Assembly (NCBI GenBank): GCA_949287115.1
Contig: CASEFF010000039.1
Coordinates: 1-24,108, forward strand
From: an uncultured Bacillota bacterium
GTDB lineage: Bacteria; Bacillota; Clostridia; Peptostreptococcales; Anaerovoracaceae
Direction: 5' to 3'
DNA: 24,108 bases
How positions within the stretch are numbered: position 1 is the stretch's first letter; every line of letters begins with the position of its first letter. Positions 1 to 7,264 of this stretch are shown piece by piece. The notes under the pieces were generated by a model. It did no database searches and was not told where the DNA came from. It worked only from the letters and a program-made list of their open reading frames with translations. Both the position numbers and the translations under genes were made by a program.

Positions 1-206
1 AACAGCAGAGCGCCTATGGAGATCCACGCGAAGAAGTCTAGGCTGAGAAGATCCATGGCTGTGAAGGATGCCAGCGGATAAACGGCGGCGCAGAGTCCGA
101 CGTAGTAAACGTTGCAAACGTGCCACGGGATAAGCTCGCCGGTCAGTACGCCGATGGCATCGCCGTACATGGCGTTCCTGCACCTGAGGTCGTACAGATC
201 CTCTTC
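1..206 (-). pseudogene. In-frame continuation of the NhaC-family gene after the TGA (partial, runs off left edge)
   Basis: Reading on from TGA 207-209 in the same frame gives 68 codons without a stop up to the window edge. The start of the translation is EEDLYDLRCRNAMYGDAIGV, followed by a membrane-type stretch with LIPWHVCNVYYVGL and further hydrophobic sequence. This looks like the normal C-terminal part of an NhaC-family protein and not like random translation, so the gene was recently intact or is read through. An internal ATG at 168-166 has AGGA five bases before it, so re-initiation is possible. It is labelled pseudogene for want of a better type; selenocysteine decoding would make it part of a functional CDS. 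Confidence 0.6.
178..197 (-). promoter_or_regulatory. Candidate SECIS-like stem-loop after the in-frame TGA
   Basis: On the minus-strand mRNA, CUGUAC (197-192) can pair with GUGCAG (183-178), giving a 6-bp stem with one G-U pair. The 8-nt loop GACCUCAG begins 16 nt after the UGA and starts with G. These values fall inside the loose published rules for bacterial SECIS elements: a loop 16-37 nt from the UGA, a short loop, and a G among its first bases. A short stem like this can arise by chance, and GAGG/CCUC can form a competing hairpin. Confidence 0.3.
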
Positions 207-1376
207 TCATCCTTCTACGTTTTCGTCGACGATATCCCTTATGATATGCCCCATTGTTGACATCTGAGCCTGGTCATCGGAAAGCAGCATGTTGCCGATG
301 ATACAGAGTATGGAATTCCAGAACATCAGGTGGCGTACCTTCCTGGATGCTTTCAGGCAGAAGAGCGCCAGCGGACGGAAGGCGTCCATCTCACGCATAA
401 CTCCGCCGAAGGCGATTACCCACATTACGAATATCACTATCCAGCTTCCGGCGTCTGCGAAGGAGTCGTAAAGCTGCTGCATGAAGTCTCCGAAGGACGT
501 CAGCGTGCCTATGAAGGCACCCATGATGGCTGCGCTGACGATGCCGACTGCGAGACAAACGAATGTGGATACGCGAAGCACTGCAAGGATAACGATTATC
601 GCTACAGGTATCATCATCCACAGCGGTATGTCGCCTGCCTCCACCTGATGCAGCAGGTCTATGGCATCTGGCCGTTCGACCTCCAGAGCCGCCCAGGCGT
701 TCTCAGGTATGTTCTGTATGGCGTGGGCCGCGCTGGCCGATGACGTCGGAAGATCCATGACGAGTCCCGCCACGAAGAAGCATATGGACGCGACGGCGAC
801 GCAGCTCAATGACCATACCAGCTGTTTCCTGAATCTGTCTACGGCCTGTACTCCCTGGATACCGCATGTCATGATGGTGGTATCGGATATGAGTGCCACG
901 TTGTCACCGAAACCGGCTCCGCCGGCGCAGGCGCACATGGTCAGTACCGGATCGCCGCCGACTATATGGCTCATCCATATGAAGATAGGGATGGTCGCCG
1001 CGTACGTTCCCCACGATGTTCCTGTACCGAGGGACAGCAGACAGCTGACAAGGAAGGCTATGAGGGCCACGTTCTGGCCGTTGATGCCCAGCTTGAGGGC
1101 GGCCATGATGACGGCTGCTCCGACTCCCGTCGTCATGAAGAAGGCGGCAACGCCGTATGCCATCATGAATATGAAGAATATCATTATTGCGTCCTTGACG
1201 CTGCCGAGGGCCCCTTCGATAACGTCCATTACCTTGCGTTTCGTTACGATCCAGCAGACGAGAACGGCATAGCTGAATGCCAGCGGAGCCGCCATCAGCA
1301 TGTCGAAGCCCGACATTACCAGACCGCAGAGAACGAAGATAGGCGATATCTTGAATAACATACTCAATGCTTTCAT
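207..1376 (-). CDS. NhaC-family Na+/H+ antiporter-like transporter, interrupted by in-frame TGA
   Basis: Polytopic inner-membrane protein of the NhaC/ion-transporter superfamily, which exchanges Na+ for H+ or, in some members, for organic acids. About ten hydrophobic segments are visible, together with the family-like glycine-rich stretch LLSLGTGTSWGTYAATIPI and the polar segment GAGFGDNVALISDTT. The start chosen is the ATG at 1376 rather than the one at 1394, because AGGAGAGAGG lies directly upstream of it. The frame stops at TGA 207-209 after 389 codons, just after the segment DDQAQMSTMGHIIRDIVDEN, which is short for a family of about 450-500 residues. The same frame continues open past the TGA to the window edge. 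It is the third gene of a minus-strand operon, 45 bp behind the racemase-like gene. The substrate is unknown. The TGA may be a nonsense mutation, a sequencing error or a recoded codon. Confidence 0.8.
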   Translation of the reverse strand: MKALSMLFKISPIFVLCGLVMSGFDMLMAAPLAFSYAVLVCWIVTKRKVMDVIEGALGSVKDAIMIFFIFMMAYGVAAFFMTTGVGAAVIMAALKLGINGQNVALIAFLVSCLLSLGTGTSWGTYAATIPIFIWMSHIVGGDPVLTMCACAGGAGFGDNVALISDTTIMTCGIQGVQAVDRFRKQLVWSLSCVAVASICFFVAGLVMDLPTSSASAAHAIQNIPENAWAALEVERPDAIDLLHQVEAGDIPLWMMIPVAIIVILAVLRVSTFVCLAVGIVSAAIMGAFIGTLTSFGDFMQQLYDSFADAGSWIVIFVMWVIAFGGVMREMDAFRPLALFCLKASRKVRHLMFWNSILCIIGNMLLSDDQAQMSTMGHIIRDIVDENVEG

Positions 1377-1421
1377 TTTCCTCTCTCCTCTCATGAAAAA
1401 ATGATGGTTGAAATAAGATAG

Positions 1422-2552
1422 TTATATCGTGCGTATTGTTGTATACCGGCTCCCCGTAAGGTACATCAGCGAAGGATAGCTGAGATCGAATTCGATGATG
1501 TCTCCGACGGCTATGTCGCTGCGGCAGTCTTCGATGTCGAGTATGCAGTGGTCGCTGCTGCTGCCGATGACCTCCGCTCCGGGGAGTCTTGGGAATATCT
1601 TGTCGTTCAGCGCGAAGTCCAGCTTGCCTATGGCGACGAGGGCGCGTTTGCGTATGCCTCTGTCTTCGTATTCGGGCTGACGTCCGAAACAGTCGATGAA
1701 TATTTCACCGACAGGATGGGTCGGCTTGTCCCTGACCTCTATGACTTCGGCGCTCAGGGTGAACACGTCCTGATACATATCGTCCATATCAAGACCCCAT
1801 ATCTCCTTCAGGTCGTATGCCAGCAGGATTCCTTCTCCGATGCGCAGATGATTTATACGCTCCGGCATGGCTCCCTCCATGACGAGAGGGTAGGAGCTGG
1901 TGGCTCCGCCCGATATGATATCCAGCTTTCTGCCGATGGATGTTTCCACTGCCTCCGCGATCTCGATAAGATCCAGCATCTTTTCCGTGTCGGGCTTTAT
2001 CGAACCGTAACATCCCAGGTTGGTGCCGACTCCGCGGAGGACGATGTTGTCGAGGCTCCTTTCTATGAAGACTGCTGCGGCAACTAGCTCGTCGCGGCTC
2101 CAGAAACCTTCTCTAAGGTCACCGAGATCGGCCATGAGGATGACGCCGTGAGTCTTCCCGAACTTACCGCATGCCTCATCTATGGCCTTTATGACCGAGA
2201 CGTCGCTTTCAAGGCTGAGGTCTGCATAGAGAGCCACTTCCTCCGCTTCGGACATCATGGGGATCCTTACGAGAAGGAATTCCGCATCGTCCAGGCCGCA
2301 GTTTTTCAGCTCGATTATCTGATCCATCCTCGATGTGCCTATCTGGCTGCATCCGGACTCCAGCATGGTCCGTGCCACCTGAGGGATGCCGTTGCATCCC
2401 TTTATCACACCGGCCACATTGATGCCGCAGCTGCGGCACCTGTCCGTTACGACACCGGTGTTGTGAGCCAGCTTTTCAGTATCCACCGTTACGAGGGGAT
2501 ATGGCGTCTTCGCCGCTTTTATACCGTTGTTGCTAATGTGATCGATGTTCAT
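1422..2552 (-). CDS. Alanine/ornithine racemase-like PLP enzyme
   Basis: Fold-type III, PLP-dependent protein of the alanine/ornithine racemase (Orr/YhfX-like) group, 376 aa. The N-terminal barrel begins with a typical substrate strand (YPLVTVDTEKLAHN). The likely Schiff-base lysine is K51 in GVIKGCNG. Later barrel landmarks are GTNLGCYGS, IISGGATSSYPL and RIGEGIL, and a C-terminal beta domain follows. ATG 2552 is chosen because GGAG lies 7 bases upstream. The ATG at 2558, overlapping the stop of the preceding gene as ATGA, is the alternative. Overlap with the class V enzyme gene implies translational coupling. It probably racemises an amino acid that the neighbouring class V enzyme or transporter handles; the substrate cannot be read from the sequence. 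Confidence 0.85.
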   Translation of the reverse strand: MNIDHISNNGIKAAKTPYPLVTVDTEKLAHNTGVVTDRCRSCGINVAGVIKGCNGIPQVARTMLESGCSQIGTSRMDQIIELKNCGLDDAEFLLVRIPMMSEAEEVALYADLSLESDVSVIKAIDEACGKFGKTHGVILMADLGDLREGFWSRDELVAAAVFIERSLDNIVLRGVGTNLGCYGSIKPDTEKMLDLIEIAEAVETSIGRKLDIISGGATSSYPLVMEGAMPERINHLRIGEGILLAYDLKEIWGLDMDDMYQDVFTLSAEVIEVRDKPTHPVGEIFIDCFGRQPEYEDRGIRKRALVAIGKLDFALNDKIFPRLPGAEVIGSSSDHCILDIEDCRSDIAVGDIIEFDLSYPSLMYLTGSRYTTIRTI

Positions 2553-2554
2553 TG

Positions 2555-3841
2555 TCATTCTCCGAAGGAGTCGTATTCTCCCGCCGCTATGGATGCTACC
2601 GTACTGAGGACTCTGTCTATATCGCCTTCCGTGCAGTAAGGTGCAAGACCGAGCCTTATGACTCCGCCGCTTTCCGCAAGACCCATGGCCGCTATGGCCT
2701 TTATGGCGTAGAAGTCGCCGTTCCACGAATTTATCGCTTTGGAGCCGAAGACCTTAGTCACGAATTCGGGGCTGTAGTCGTCCATCGTGAATACGACTGT
2801 CGGCGTCCTCGGCTGTCCTTCGGCCGGACCGTATACGTTGACGCCTTTTATCCTGCGCAGGCCTGCTCTGAGTTTGGCGGCGAGAGGCGATTCATAGGCA
2901 TCTATGGCCAGCATGCCGGCAACTACGTTTTTCCTGCGGCCCGCAAGACCTTTGAGCTCGTCTGCAAAATCGTCGGCATATTTTTCGCCGATGGAGGCTA
3001 TGAAATCGACGGCTGCCGTGATGCCGCAGAGATGTTCGTACTGCGGAGTGCCCATGTGGAACTTTCTGGCTCCCTCGCTGATATCGTCGGCTCCGGCGTT
3101 GCTGAAGTCCGTACTGTCGATGATCTCCTTTTTCAGATATATTACGCCCATGTGAGGGCCGAACCATTTGTATGACGAGCAGAGCAGGGCATCGGTGCCT
3201 ATGGCCTTCACGTCGATCGGAAGATGGGCCGCGTAGTGTACGGCGTCGATGACGGTGATGGCTCCGTACTTGTGTGCTTCGTCGATGAACTTTTTGACAT
3301 CGGTTATGGTGCCAAGTCCGTTGGAAGCCCAGTTGACGGCGACCACTTTCGTCCTGTCGGACAGTTTGGACTTGAAGTCCTCGAAATCAAGCTGCTGCGT
3401 CGTCGTGTCGAGACGTACCGTCTTTATGACGCAGCCGAACCTTTTGAGGGATTCCCACGGAGCGATGTTGCACTGATGGTCGATCTCCGTGATTATCAGT
3501 TCGTCGCCCGGCTCGAACTTCTTTGAAAGGTTCATGGCCAGATTGTAGCAGTTCTGGGTGGAAGCGCAGTTGAATCCGATCTCTTCCGGATCGCAGCCGA
3601 GAAAATCTGCGGCGGCTTCCCTTGCGGCATCTTCGACCTTTCTTGCCTGATAGCTTGCCGTGAAGTTGCCGTCTTCGTTGGCGTTATCGTTTATAAGGTA
3701 GCCCGTTATGGCGTCAAGTACCTGCTGAGGGACCTGTGTGCCTCCGGGGCCGTCGAGATAGGCGATGGGGATGCCGTCTATTTCCTTGCTGCATGCAGGG
3801 AACTGACTGCGTATCGCCTCTACATCGAATCTGAAACTCAT
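2555..3841 (-). CDS. Class V aminotransferase fold PLP enzyme, cysteine desulfurase-like (VC1184-type)
   Basis: PLP enzyme of aminotransferase class V, 428 aa, closest in motifs to the cysteine-desulfurase-like VC1184 group. The N-terminus carries the signature IAYLDGPGGTQVPQQV. ITEIDHQCNIAPWESL, NWASNGLGTITDV and VIDAVHYAAHLPIDV form the cofactor pocket. K225 in SSYKWFGPHMG is the expected Schiff-base lysine. ATG 3841 is preferred over 3862 because GGAGG precedes it by 8 bases. It is the first gene of a minus-strand operon with the racemase-like and NhaC-like genes and diverges from a PucR-type regulator. That setting favours a catabolic role on a specific amino acid or sulfur compound over housekeeping Fe-S assembly; no isc/suf partner is present. 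Exact reaction unknown. Confidence 0.85.
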   Translation of the reverse strand: MSFRFDVEAIRSQFPACSKEIDGIPIAYLDGPGGTQVPQQVLDAITGYLINDNANEDGNFTASYQARKVEDAAREAAADFLGCDPEEIGFNCASTQNCYNLAMNLSKKFEPGDELIITEIDHQCNIAPWESLKRFGCVIKTVRLDTTTQQLDFEDFKSKLSDRTKVVAVNWASNGLGTITDVKKFIDEAHKYGAITVIDAVHYAAHLPIDVKAIGTDALLCSSYKWFGPHMGVIYLKKEIIDSTDFSNAGADDISEGARKFHMGTPQYEHLCGITAAVDFIASIGEKYADDFADELKGLAGRRKNVVAGMLAIDAYESPLAAKLRAGLRRIKGVNVYGPAEGQPRTPTVVFTMDDYSPEFVTKVFGSKAINSWNGDFYAIKAIAAMGLAESGGVIRLGLAPYCTEGDIDRVLSTVASIAAGEYDSFGE

Positions 3842-3894
3842 GTGATATACCTCCTTGTCCATAGAATGTCCGTAAAATGATGTTTCTGATATAA

Positions 3895-3922
3895 ATTATA
3901 GATAATTGTTGGAATATTACAA
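3895..3922 (-). promoter_or_regulatory. Promoter of the class V enzyme/racemase/NhaC operon
   Basis: On the minus strand a perfect TATAAT (3900-3895) is preceded 16 bases upstream by TTGTAA (3922-3917, 4 of 6 matches to TTGACA). The predicted transcript start lies about 50 bases before the ATG at 3841. An inverted repeat covers the spacer and the -35 box. Confidence 0.6.
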
Positions 3923-3926
3923 TTAT
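3902..3926. promoter_or_regulatory. Inverted repeat, candidate operator
   Basis: ATAATTGT (3902-3909) and ACAATTAT (3919-3926) are perfect 8-bp complementary arms separated by 9 bp. The element sits over the -35/spacer region of the minus-strand promoter, a position where a bound protein would repress or control it. The divergent PucR-family gene is the obvious candidate binder (inference). Confidence 0.5.
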
Positions 3927-3984
3927 TCAAACCACTAAAATGACAGGCCTCGATTTGTAAAAAATACAAATAAGACGGCAAAAA

Positions 3985-4014
3985 TGGTGAAAAAATCCGT
4001 AAAAATGGTATAAT
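3985..4014 (+). promoter_or_regulatory. Promoter of the PucR-family regulator, with direct repeats
   Basis: Perfect TATAAT at 4009-4014, with only a weak -35 (TGGTGA, 3985-3990, 18-bp spacing). The motif AAAAATGGT occurs at 3980-3988 and again at 4001-4009, starts 21 bp apart, which puts both copies on the same helix face. The weak -35 with repeated motif suggests activator or autoregulator binding. Confidence 0.5.
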
Positions 4015-4039
4015 GAACATAGAAGGAGGACGGATATAC

Positions 4040-5239
4040 ATGATAACAGTTGCAGATCTCATGTTATCGCCGCTGTTTTCGACGGCGAGGCTGGCGGCCG
4101 GAAAGAGCGGGCTCAGCAACAACGTGCTGTACATAGGATTCCTGGACTGGGAGAGCGCCGAGCAGATACCCAAGTATTTCAACGCGGGAGAGATAGTCAT
4201 AACCACGCTGATGGGAGCGAAGGACGACCCGCGCATGGCGGACAAGTATCTCAAGGCTCTCATAATGAACAACAGCTCAGCCGTCATGATCAAGGAGATA
4301 TATTACCGGGAGATCTCCGAGGAGATAAAGTCCTTTGCGGAGGAAAGACATGTTCCCATATTTTTCTTCAGCGACATATACGTCGATGAGATAATCCATG
4401 AGGTGAAGAAGCAGCTGGAGACCGATGTGGAAGAGGCCGGATACGAGTCGGTGCTCGATGCCGTATTCAACGGTGCGGGCATGGCTGCGGATGAGCTCCA
4501 TCAGCTTGTGAGCCAGATAAATCCGTATTTTTACGGGAAATCCTTCGTAGCCGTATATATATCGGACGATGAGACGGGCGGCTCGGGCAGGACGGAGCGC
4601 CTCTATGACTACATACATAACAACAGGAACCTGCTGGAAAACATCATGAGGGAAGAGATGAACATCGTCTACTCGCGGCTGATATACAAGCGCGGCATAA
4701 TGTTCATAATATCCTTCGATACGGATGATGAAGAGATGGTGACGGATTACGGCCGCTCTCTCATAAAGAGGCTGCTGGATGATGAAAATTTCAGGGGCAT
4801 GAGGATAGGAGCGGGATACAGTTGCTGCGAGGAGGAGTTCGCCTTCGTCATAAGGAGGGCCATATTCGCCAACGTCAAATGTGTGCTGGATGCGCGGGAT
4901 TTTCTGCTGTTCGACGGAGGCGACGGCGACTACGCGATATTCTCTTCGCTGGAGAAGGAGAGCGTGAGGGCCTGGTGCCGTCAGACGGAGGAAATTCTGA
5001 CACACCCCGCCACGAAGCATATGCCGCTCCTTGAAACGGCTCTGACGTTTTCGCGGTGCGGAGGCAATGTGGAGCGGACGGCAGCCGTTCTGTGTCAGCA
5101 CAAGAACACGGTGAGGTACAGGATGGATCGCATAGGTGAGATATTAGGCGCTGAAAACAACATCGAACTGTACGGTAAGCTGTACTTTTTCACGAGAGCA
5201 TACCTTTCGGAGCCGTATCTTGAAATGTTTTTTGGATAA
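4040..5239 (+). CDS. PucR-family transcriptional regulator
   Basis: DNA-binding regulator of 399 aa with the PucR architecture. An N-terminal PucR domain (about residues 1-125, starting ITVADLMLSPLF) is followed by a middle GGDEF-like/CdaR region (about 150-290). A C-terminal PucR-type helix-turn-helix lies at about 330-370, with the signature LTFSRCGGNVERTAAVL and HKNTVRYRMDRI. ATG 4040 is used, since AAGGAGG ends 10 bases upstream; the in-frame ATG at 4013 falls inside the -10 box. Members of this family usually control nearby catabolic or transport genes in response to a metabolite. Here the divergent racemase/class V enzyme/NhaC operon is the likely target. No terminator was seen between its stop and tig. 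Confidence 0.88.
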   Translation: MITVADLMLSPLFSTARLAAGKSGLSNNVLYIGFLDWESAEQIPKYFNAGEIVITTLMGAKDDPRMADKYLKALIMNNSSAVMIKEIYYREISEEIKSFAEERHVPIFFFSDIYVDEIIHEVKKQLETDVEEAGYESVLDAVFNGAGMAADELHQLVSQINPYFYGKSFVAVYISDDETGGSGRTERLYDYIHNNRNLLENIMREEMNIVYSRLIYKRGIMFIISFDTDDEEMVTDYGRSLIKRLLDDENFRGMRIGAGYSCCEEEFAFVIRRAIFANVKCVLDARDFLLFDGGDGDYAIFSSLEKESVRAWCRQTEEILTHPATKHMPLLETALTFSRCGGNVERTAAVLCQHKNTVRYRMDRIGEILGAENNIELYGKLYFFTRAYLSEPYLEMFFG

Positions 5240-5286
5240 TAGAGGTAAAATTTGCGGGAAATGGTGAGATTTGAACATCAATAACC

Positions 5287-5315
5287 TTTACTTTTTAAAT
5301 GAAACAGGGTATAAT
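5287..5315 (+). promoter_or_regulatory. Promoter of tig-clpP-clpX
   Basis: TTTACT (5287-5292, 4 of 6) and perfect TATAAT (5310-5315) are 17 bp apart, about 40 bases before the trigger factor ATG. No CIRCE-like or CtsR-like repeat was recognised in the 117-bp gap, so there is no visible heat-shock operator. Confidence 0.6.
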
Positions 5316-5356
5316 AATATGCACTATGTGTTTATGATCGAGGAGGATATATATTC

Positions 5357-6646
5357 ATGAAAGCAACATTAATTTCAAAGGAAAACAACGACGCGAAATT
5401 CACCATGGAATTCACTGCCGAGGAATTCGAAAATGCGATAATAAATGTTTACAAGACCCAGAAGGACAAATTCACAGTGGATGGATTCAGAAAGGGAAAG
5501 GCGCCGAGAAGCATCATCGAGAAGAAGTACGGCGAGGGCATATTCTTTGAAGATGCCATAAACAATCTCTTTTCGGCCGAGTACCCGGGAGCTCTGGACG
5601 AGCTTAAGCTGGATGTCATCGACAGCCCGAGGGCTGAGTTCAGCCAGATCAAAAAGGGCGAGGGCTTCACTGTGACCATAACGGTGGCATGCTATCCCGA
5701 GATAGAGGTGAAGGACTACAAGGGCGTCGAGATCGAGGAGATAAGCTCGGAAGTAACGGATGAAGACGTTGAGAACGAGCTGAAGGCCAGAGCGAAGAGA
5801 AACGCCAGAATGGTGACCGTCGACAGACCTGCGAAGGAAGGAGACACGGTTCTCATAGACTATGAGGGCTGGGTCGGCGACGAAAAGTTCGATGGCGGTA
5901 CGGCGGAAAGACAGCCTCTCAAGCTGGGCTCCGGAACATTCATACCGGGATTTGAAGAGCAGCTCATCGGAGTGAGTACCGGCGAGGATAAGGACGTGAA
6001 GGTAACGTTCCCTGAGGAATATCATGCGGAGGATCTTGCGGGCAAGGAAGCCGTGTTCAAGTGCAAGGTGCATGAAGTCAAGGAAGAGGAAGTACCGGAG
6101 ATAAACGACGAGTTCGTAAAGGACGTGAGCGAGTTCGATACTCTCGACGAGTATAAGGCTGACATAAAGGCGGAGCTTGAAAAGAGCAAGGCGGCAAGAG
6201 CCGAGAACGCCATGAAGAACAAGGTCATCGAGAAGGTGTTTGAGGCAAACGATATAGATGTACCGGATGTGATGGTCGAGAGCGAGATCGACAACATGAT
6301 GTCGGAATTCGACCAGCAGCTCAGATCGCAGGGACTTGATCTGAACACGTACATGCAGTATCTCGGCAAGGATCCTAAGGAGATGAGAGACGAGCTGAAG
6401 GATGAAGCATTCAAGAAGACGAAGACGAGGATGATCGTCACGGCAGTCGCTCAGCAGGAGGACTTCCAGGTGACGCCGGAGGAAGTAAATGCGGAGCTGG
6501 AGAACATGGCAAAGCAGTACGGTCTGGAAGCTGACAAGCTCAGAGAGATGATCGGCGAGGAAAACCTCAGCATGATCGAGGGAGATATCAAGGTAAGGAA
6601 GGCTGTCGACATGATGTACGACAGTGCGGTAAAGAAACAGGCATAA
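5357..6646 (+). CDS. tig: Trigger factor
   Basis: Ribosome-associated chaperone and peptidyl-prolyl isomerase that receives nascent chains at the exit tunnel; 429 aa, normal length. The ribosome-docking signature GFRKGKAP is at residues 43-50. The FKBP-type domain follows at about 160-245 (GDTVLIDYEGWV, GSGTFIPGFEEQLIG). The C-terminal helical chaperone arms are rich in Glu/Lys (about 250-425). AGGAGG lies 10 bases before the ATG. It leads an operon with clpP (18-bp gap) and clpX, the usual Firmicutes order, coupling folding and degradation of new proteins. Confidence 0.97.
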   Translation: MKATLISKENNDAKFTMEFTAEEFENAIINVYKTQKDKFTVDGFRKGKAPRSIIEKKYGEGIFFEDAINNLFSAEYPGALDELKLDVIDSPRAEFSQIKKGEGFTVTITVACYPEIEVKDYKGVEIEEISSEVTDEDVENELKARAKRNARMVTVDRPAKEGDTVLIDYEGWVGDEKFDGGTAERQPLKLGSGTFIPGFEEQLIGVSTGEDKDVKVTFPEEYHAEDLAGKEAVFKCKVHEVKEEEVPEINDEFVKDVSEFDTLDEYKADIKAELEKSKAARAENAMKNKVIEKVFEANDIDVPDVMVESEIDNMMSEFDQQLRSQGLDLNTYMQYLGKDPKEMRDELKDEAFKKTKTRMIVTAVAQQEDFQVTPEEVNAELENMAKQYGLEADKLREMIGEENLSMIEGDIKVRKAVDMMYDSAVKKQA

Positions 6647-6664
6647 AACAAGGAGGTCCGGATT

Positions 6665-7246
6665 ATGGCACTGGTACCATATGTTATAGAACAGACCAGC
6701 AGAGGAGAACGATCCTACGATATATATTCAAGGCTTTTGAAAGACAGGATAATATTTCTCGGCGAGGCTATAGACGAGCATATAGCCAGCCTCGTCGTGG
6801 CGCAGCTGCTGTTTCTGGAAGCGGAAGATCCGGATAAGGACATAAACATATACATAAACAGCCCCGGCGGTTCGGTGACCGCCGGAATGGCTATATATGA
6901 TACTATGCAGTACATAAAGCCGGCAGTATCGACCATATGTGTCGGGATGGCTGCCAGCATGGGAGCATTTCTGCTTTCAGCGGGGGAAAAGGGAAAACGT
7001 TTCGCACTGCCAAACGCGGAGATAATGATACATCAGCCTCTCGGCGGAGTGCAGGGACAGGCGGAGGACATAAAGATCCACGCCGAGTGGATACTTAAGA
7101 CAAGAGAAAAGCTCAACAGGATATTGAGTGAGAATACAGGTCAGCCTCTGGATGTCATAGCAAGGGATACCGACAGGGACAATTTCATGTCCGCGGAGGA
7201 AGCGATGCGATACGGTCTTATCGACAAAGTGATCAGAGACAGGTAG
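6665..7246 (+). CDS. clpP: ATP-dependent Clp protease proteolytic subunit
   Basis: Serine protease subunit that forms the double-heptamer degradation chamber served by ClpX or other Clp ATPases; 193 aa, full length. The catalytic triad is complete at canonical positions: S98 in GMAASMGA, H123 in IMIHQP, and D172 in DTDRDNF. The oxyanion-region SPGGSVTAG is at residues 66-74. The ribosome binding site AAGGAGG sits 8 bases before the ATG. It lies between tig and clpX and is probably co-transcribed with both. Of its 21 isoleucines, 18 are written ATA. Confidence 0.98.
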   Translation: MALVPYVIEQTSRGERSYDIYSRLLKDRIIFLGEAIDEHIASLVVAQLLFLEAEDPDKDINIYINSPGGSVTAGMAIYDTMQYIKPAVSTICVGMAASMGAFLLSAGEKGKRFALPNAEIMIHQPLGGVQGQAEDIKIHAEWILKTREKLNRILSENTGQPLDVIARDTDRDNFMSAEEAMRYGLIDKVIRDR

Positions 7247-7264
7247 ACAAGGGGTGCATATCAG

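Noticed and set aside
207-209. UGA reassigned to tryptophan or glycine across the genome
   Set aside because: TGA is the natural stop of lon, hpt, the deaminase, the flippase, nrdD, nrdG and rpmB at the expected family lengths, and tryptophan is written TGG throughout.
3839-3862. Class V enzyme starting at ATG 3862
   Set aside because: It would place the strong GGAGG site inside the coding sequence and adds residues not expected for the family; ATG 3841 is 8 bases after that site.
5240-5356. CIRCE or CtsR heat-shock operator before tig-clpP-clpX
   Set aside because: No TTAGCACTC-type inverted repeat or GGTCAAA direct repeat is visible in the gap.
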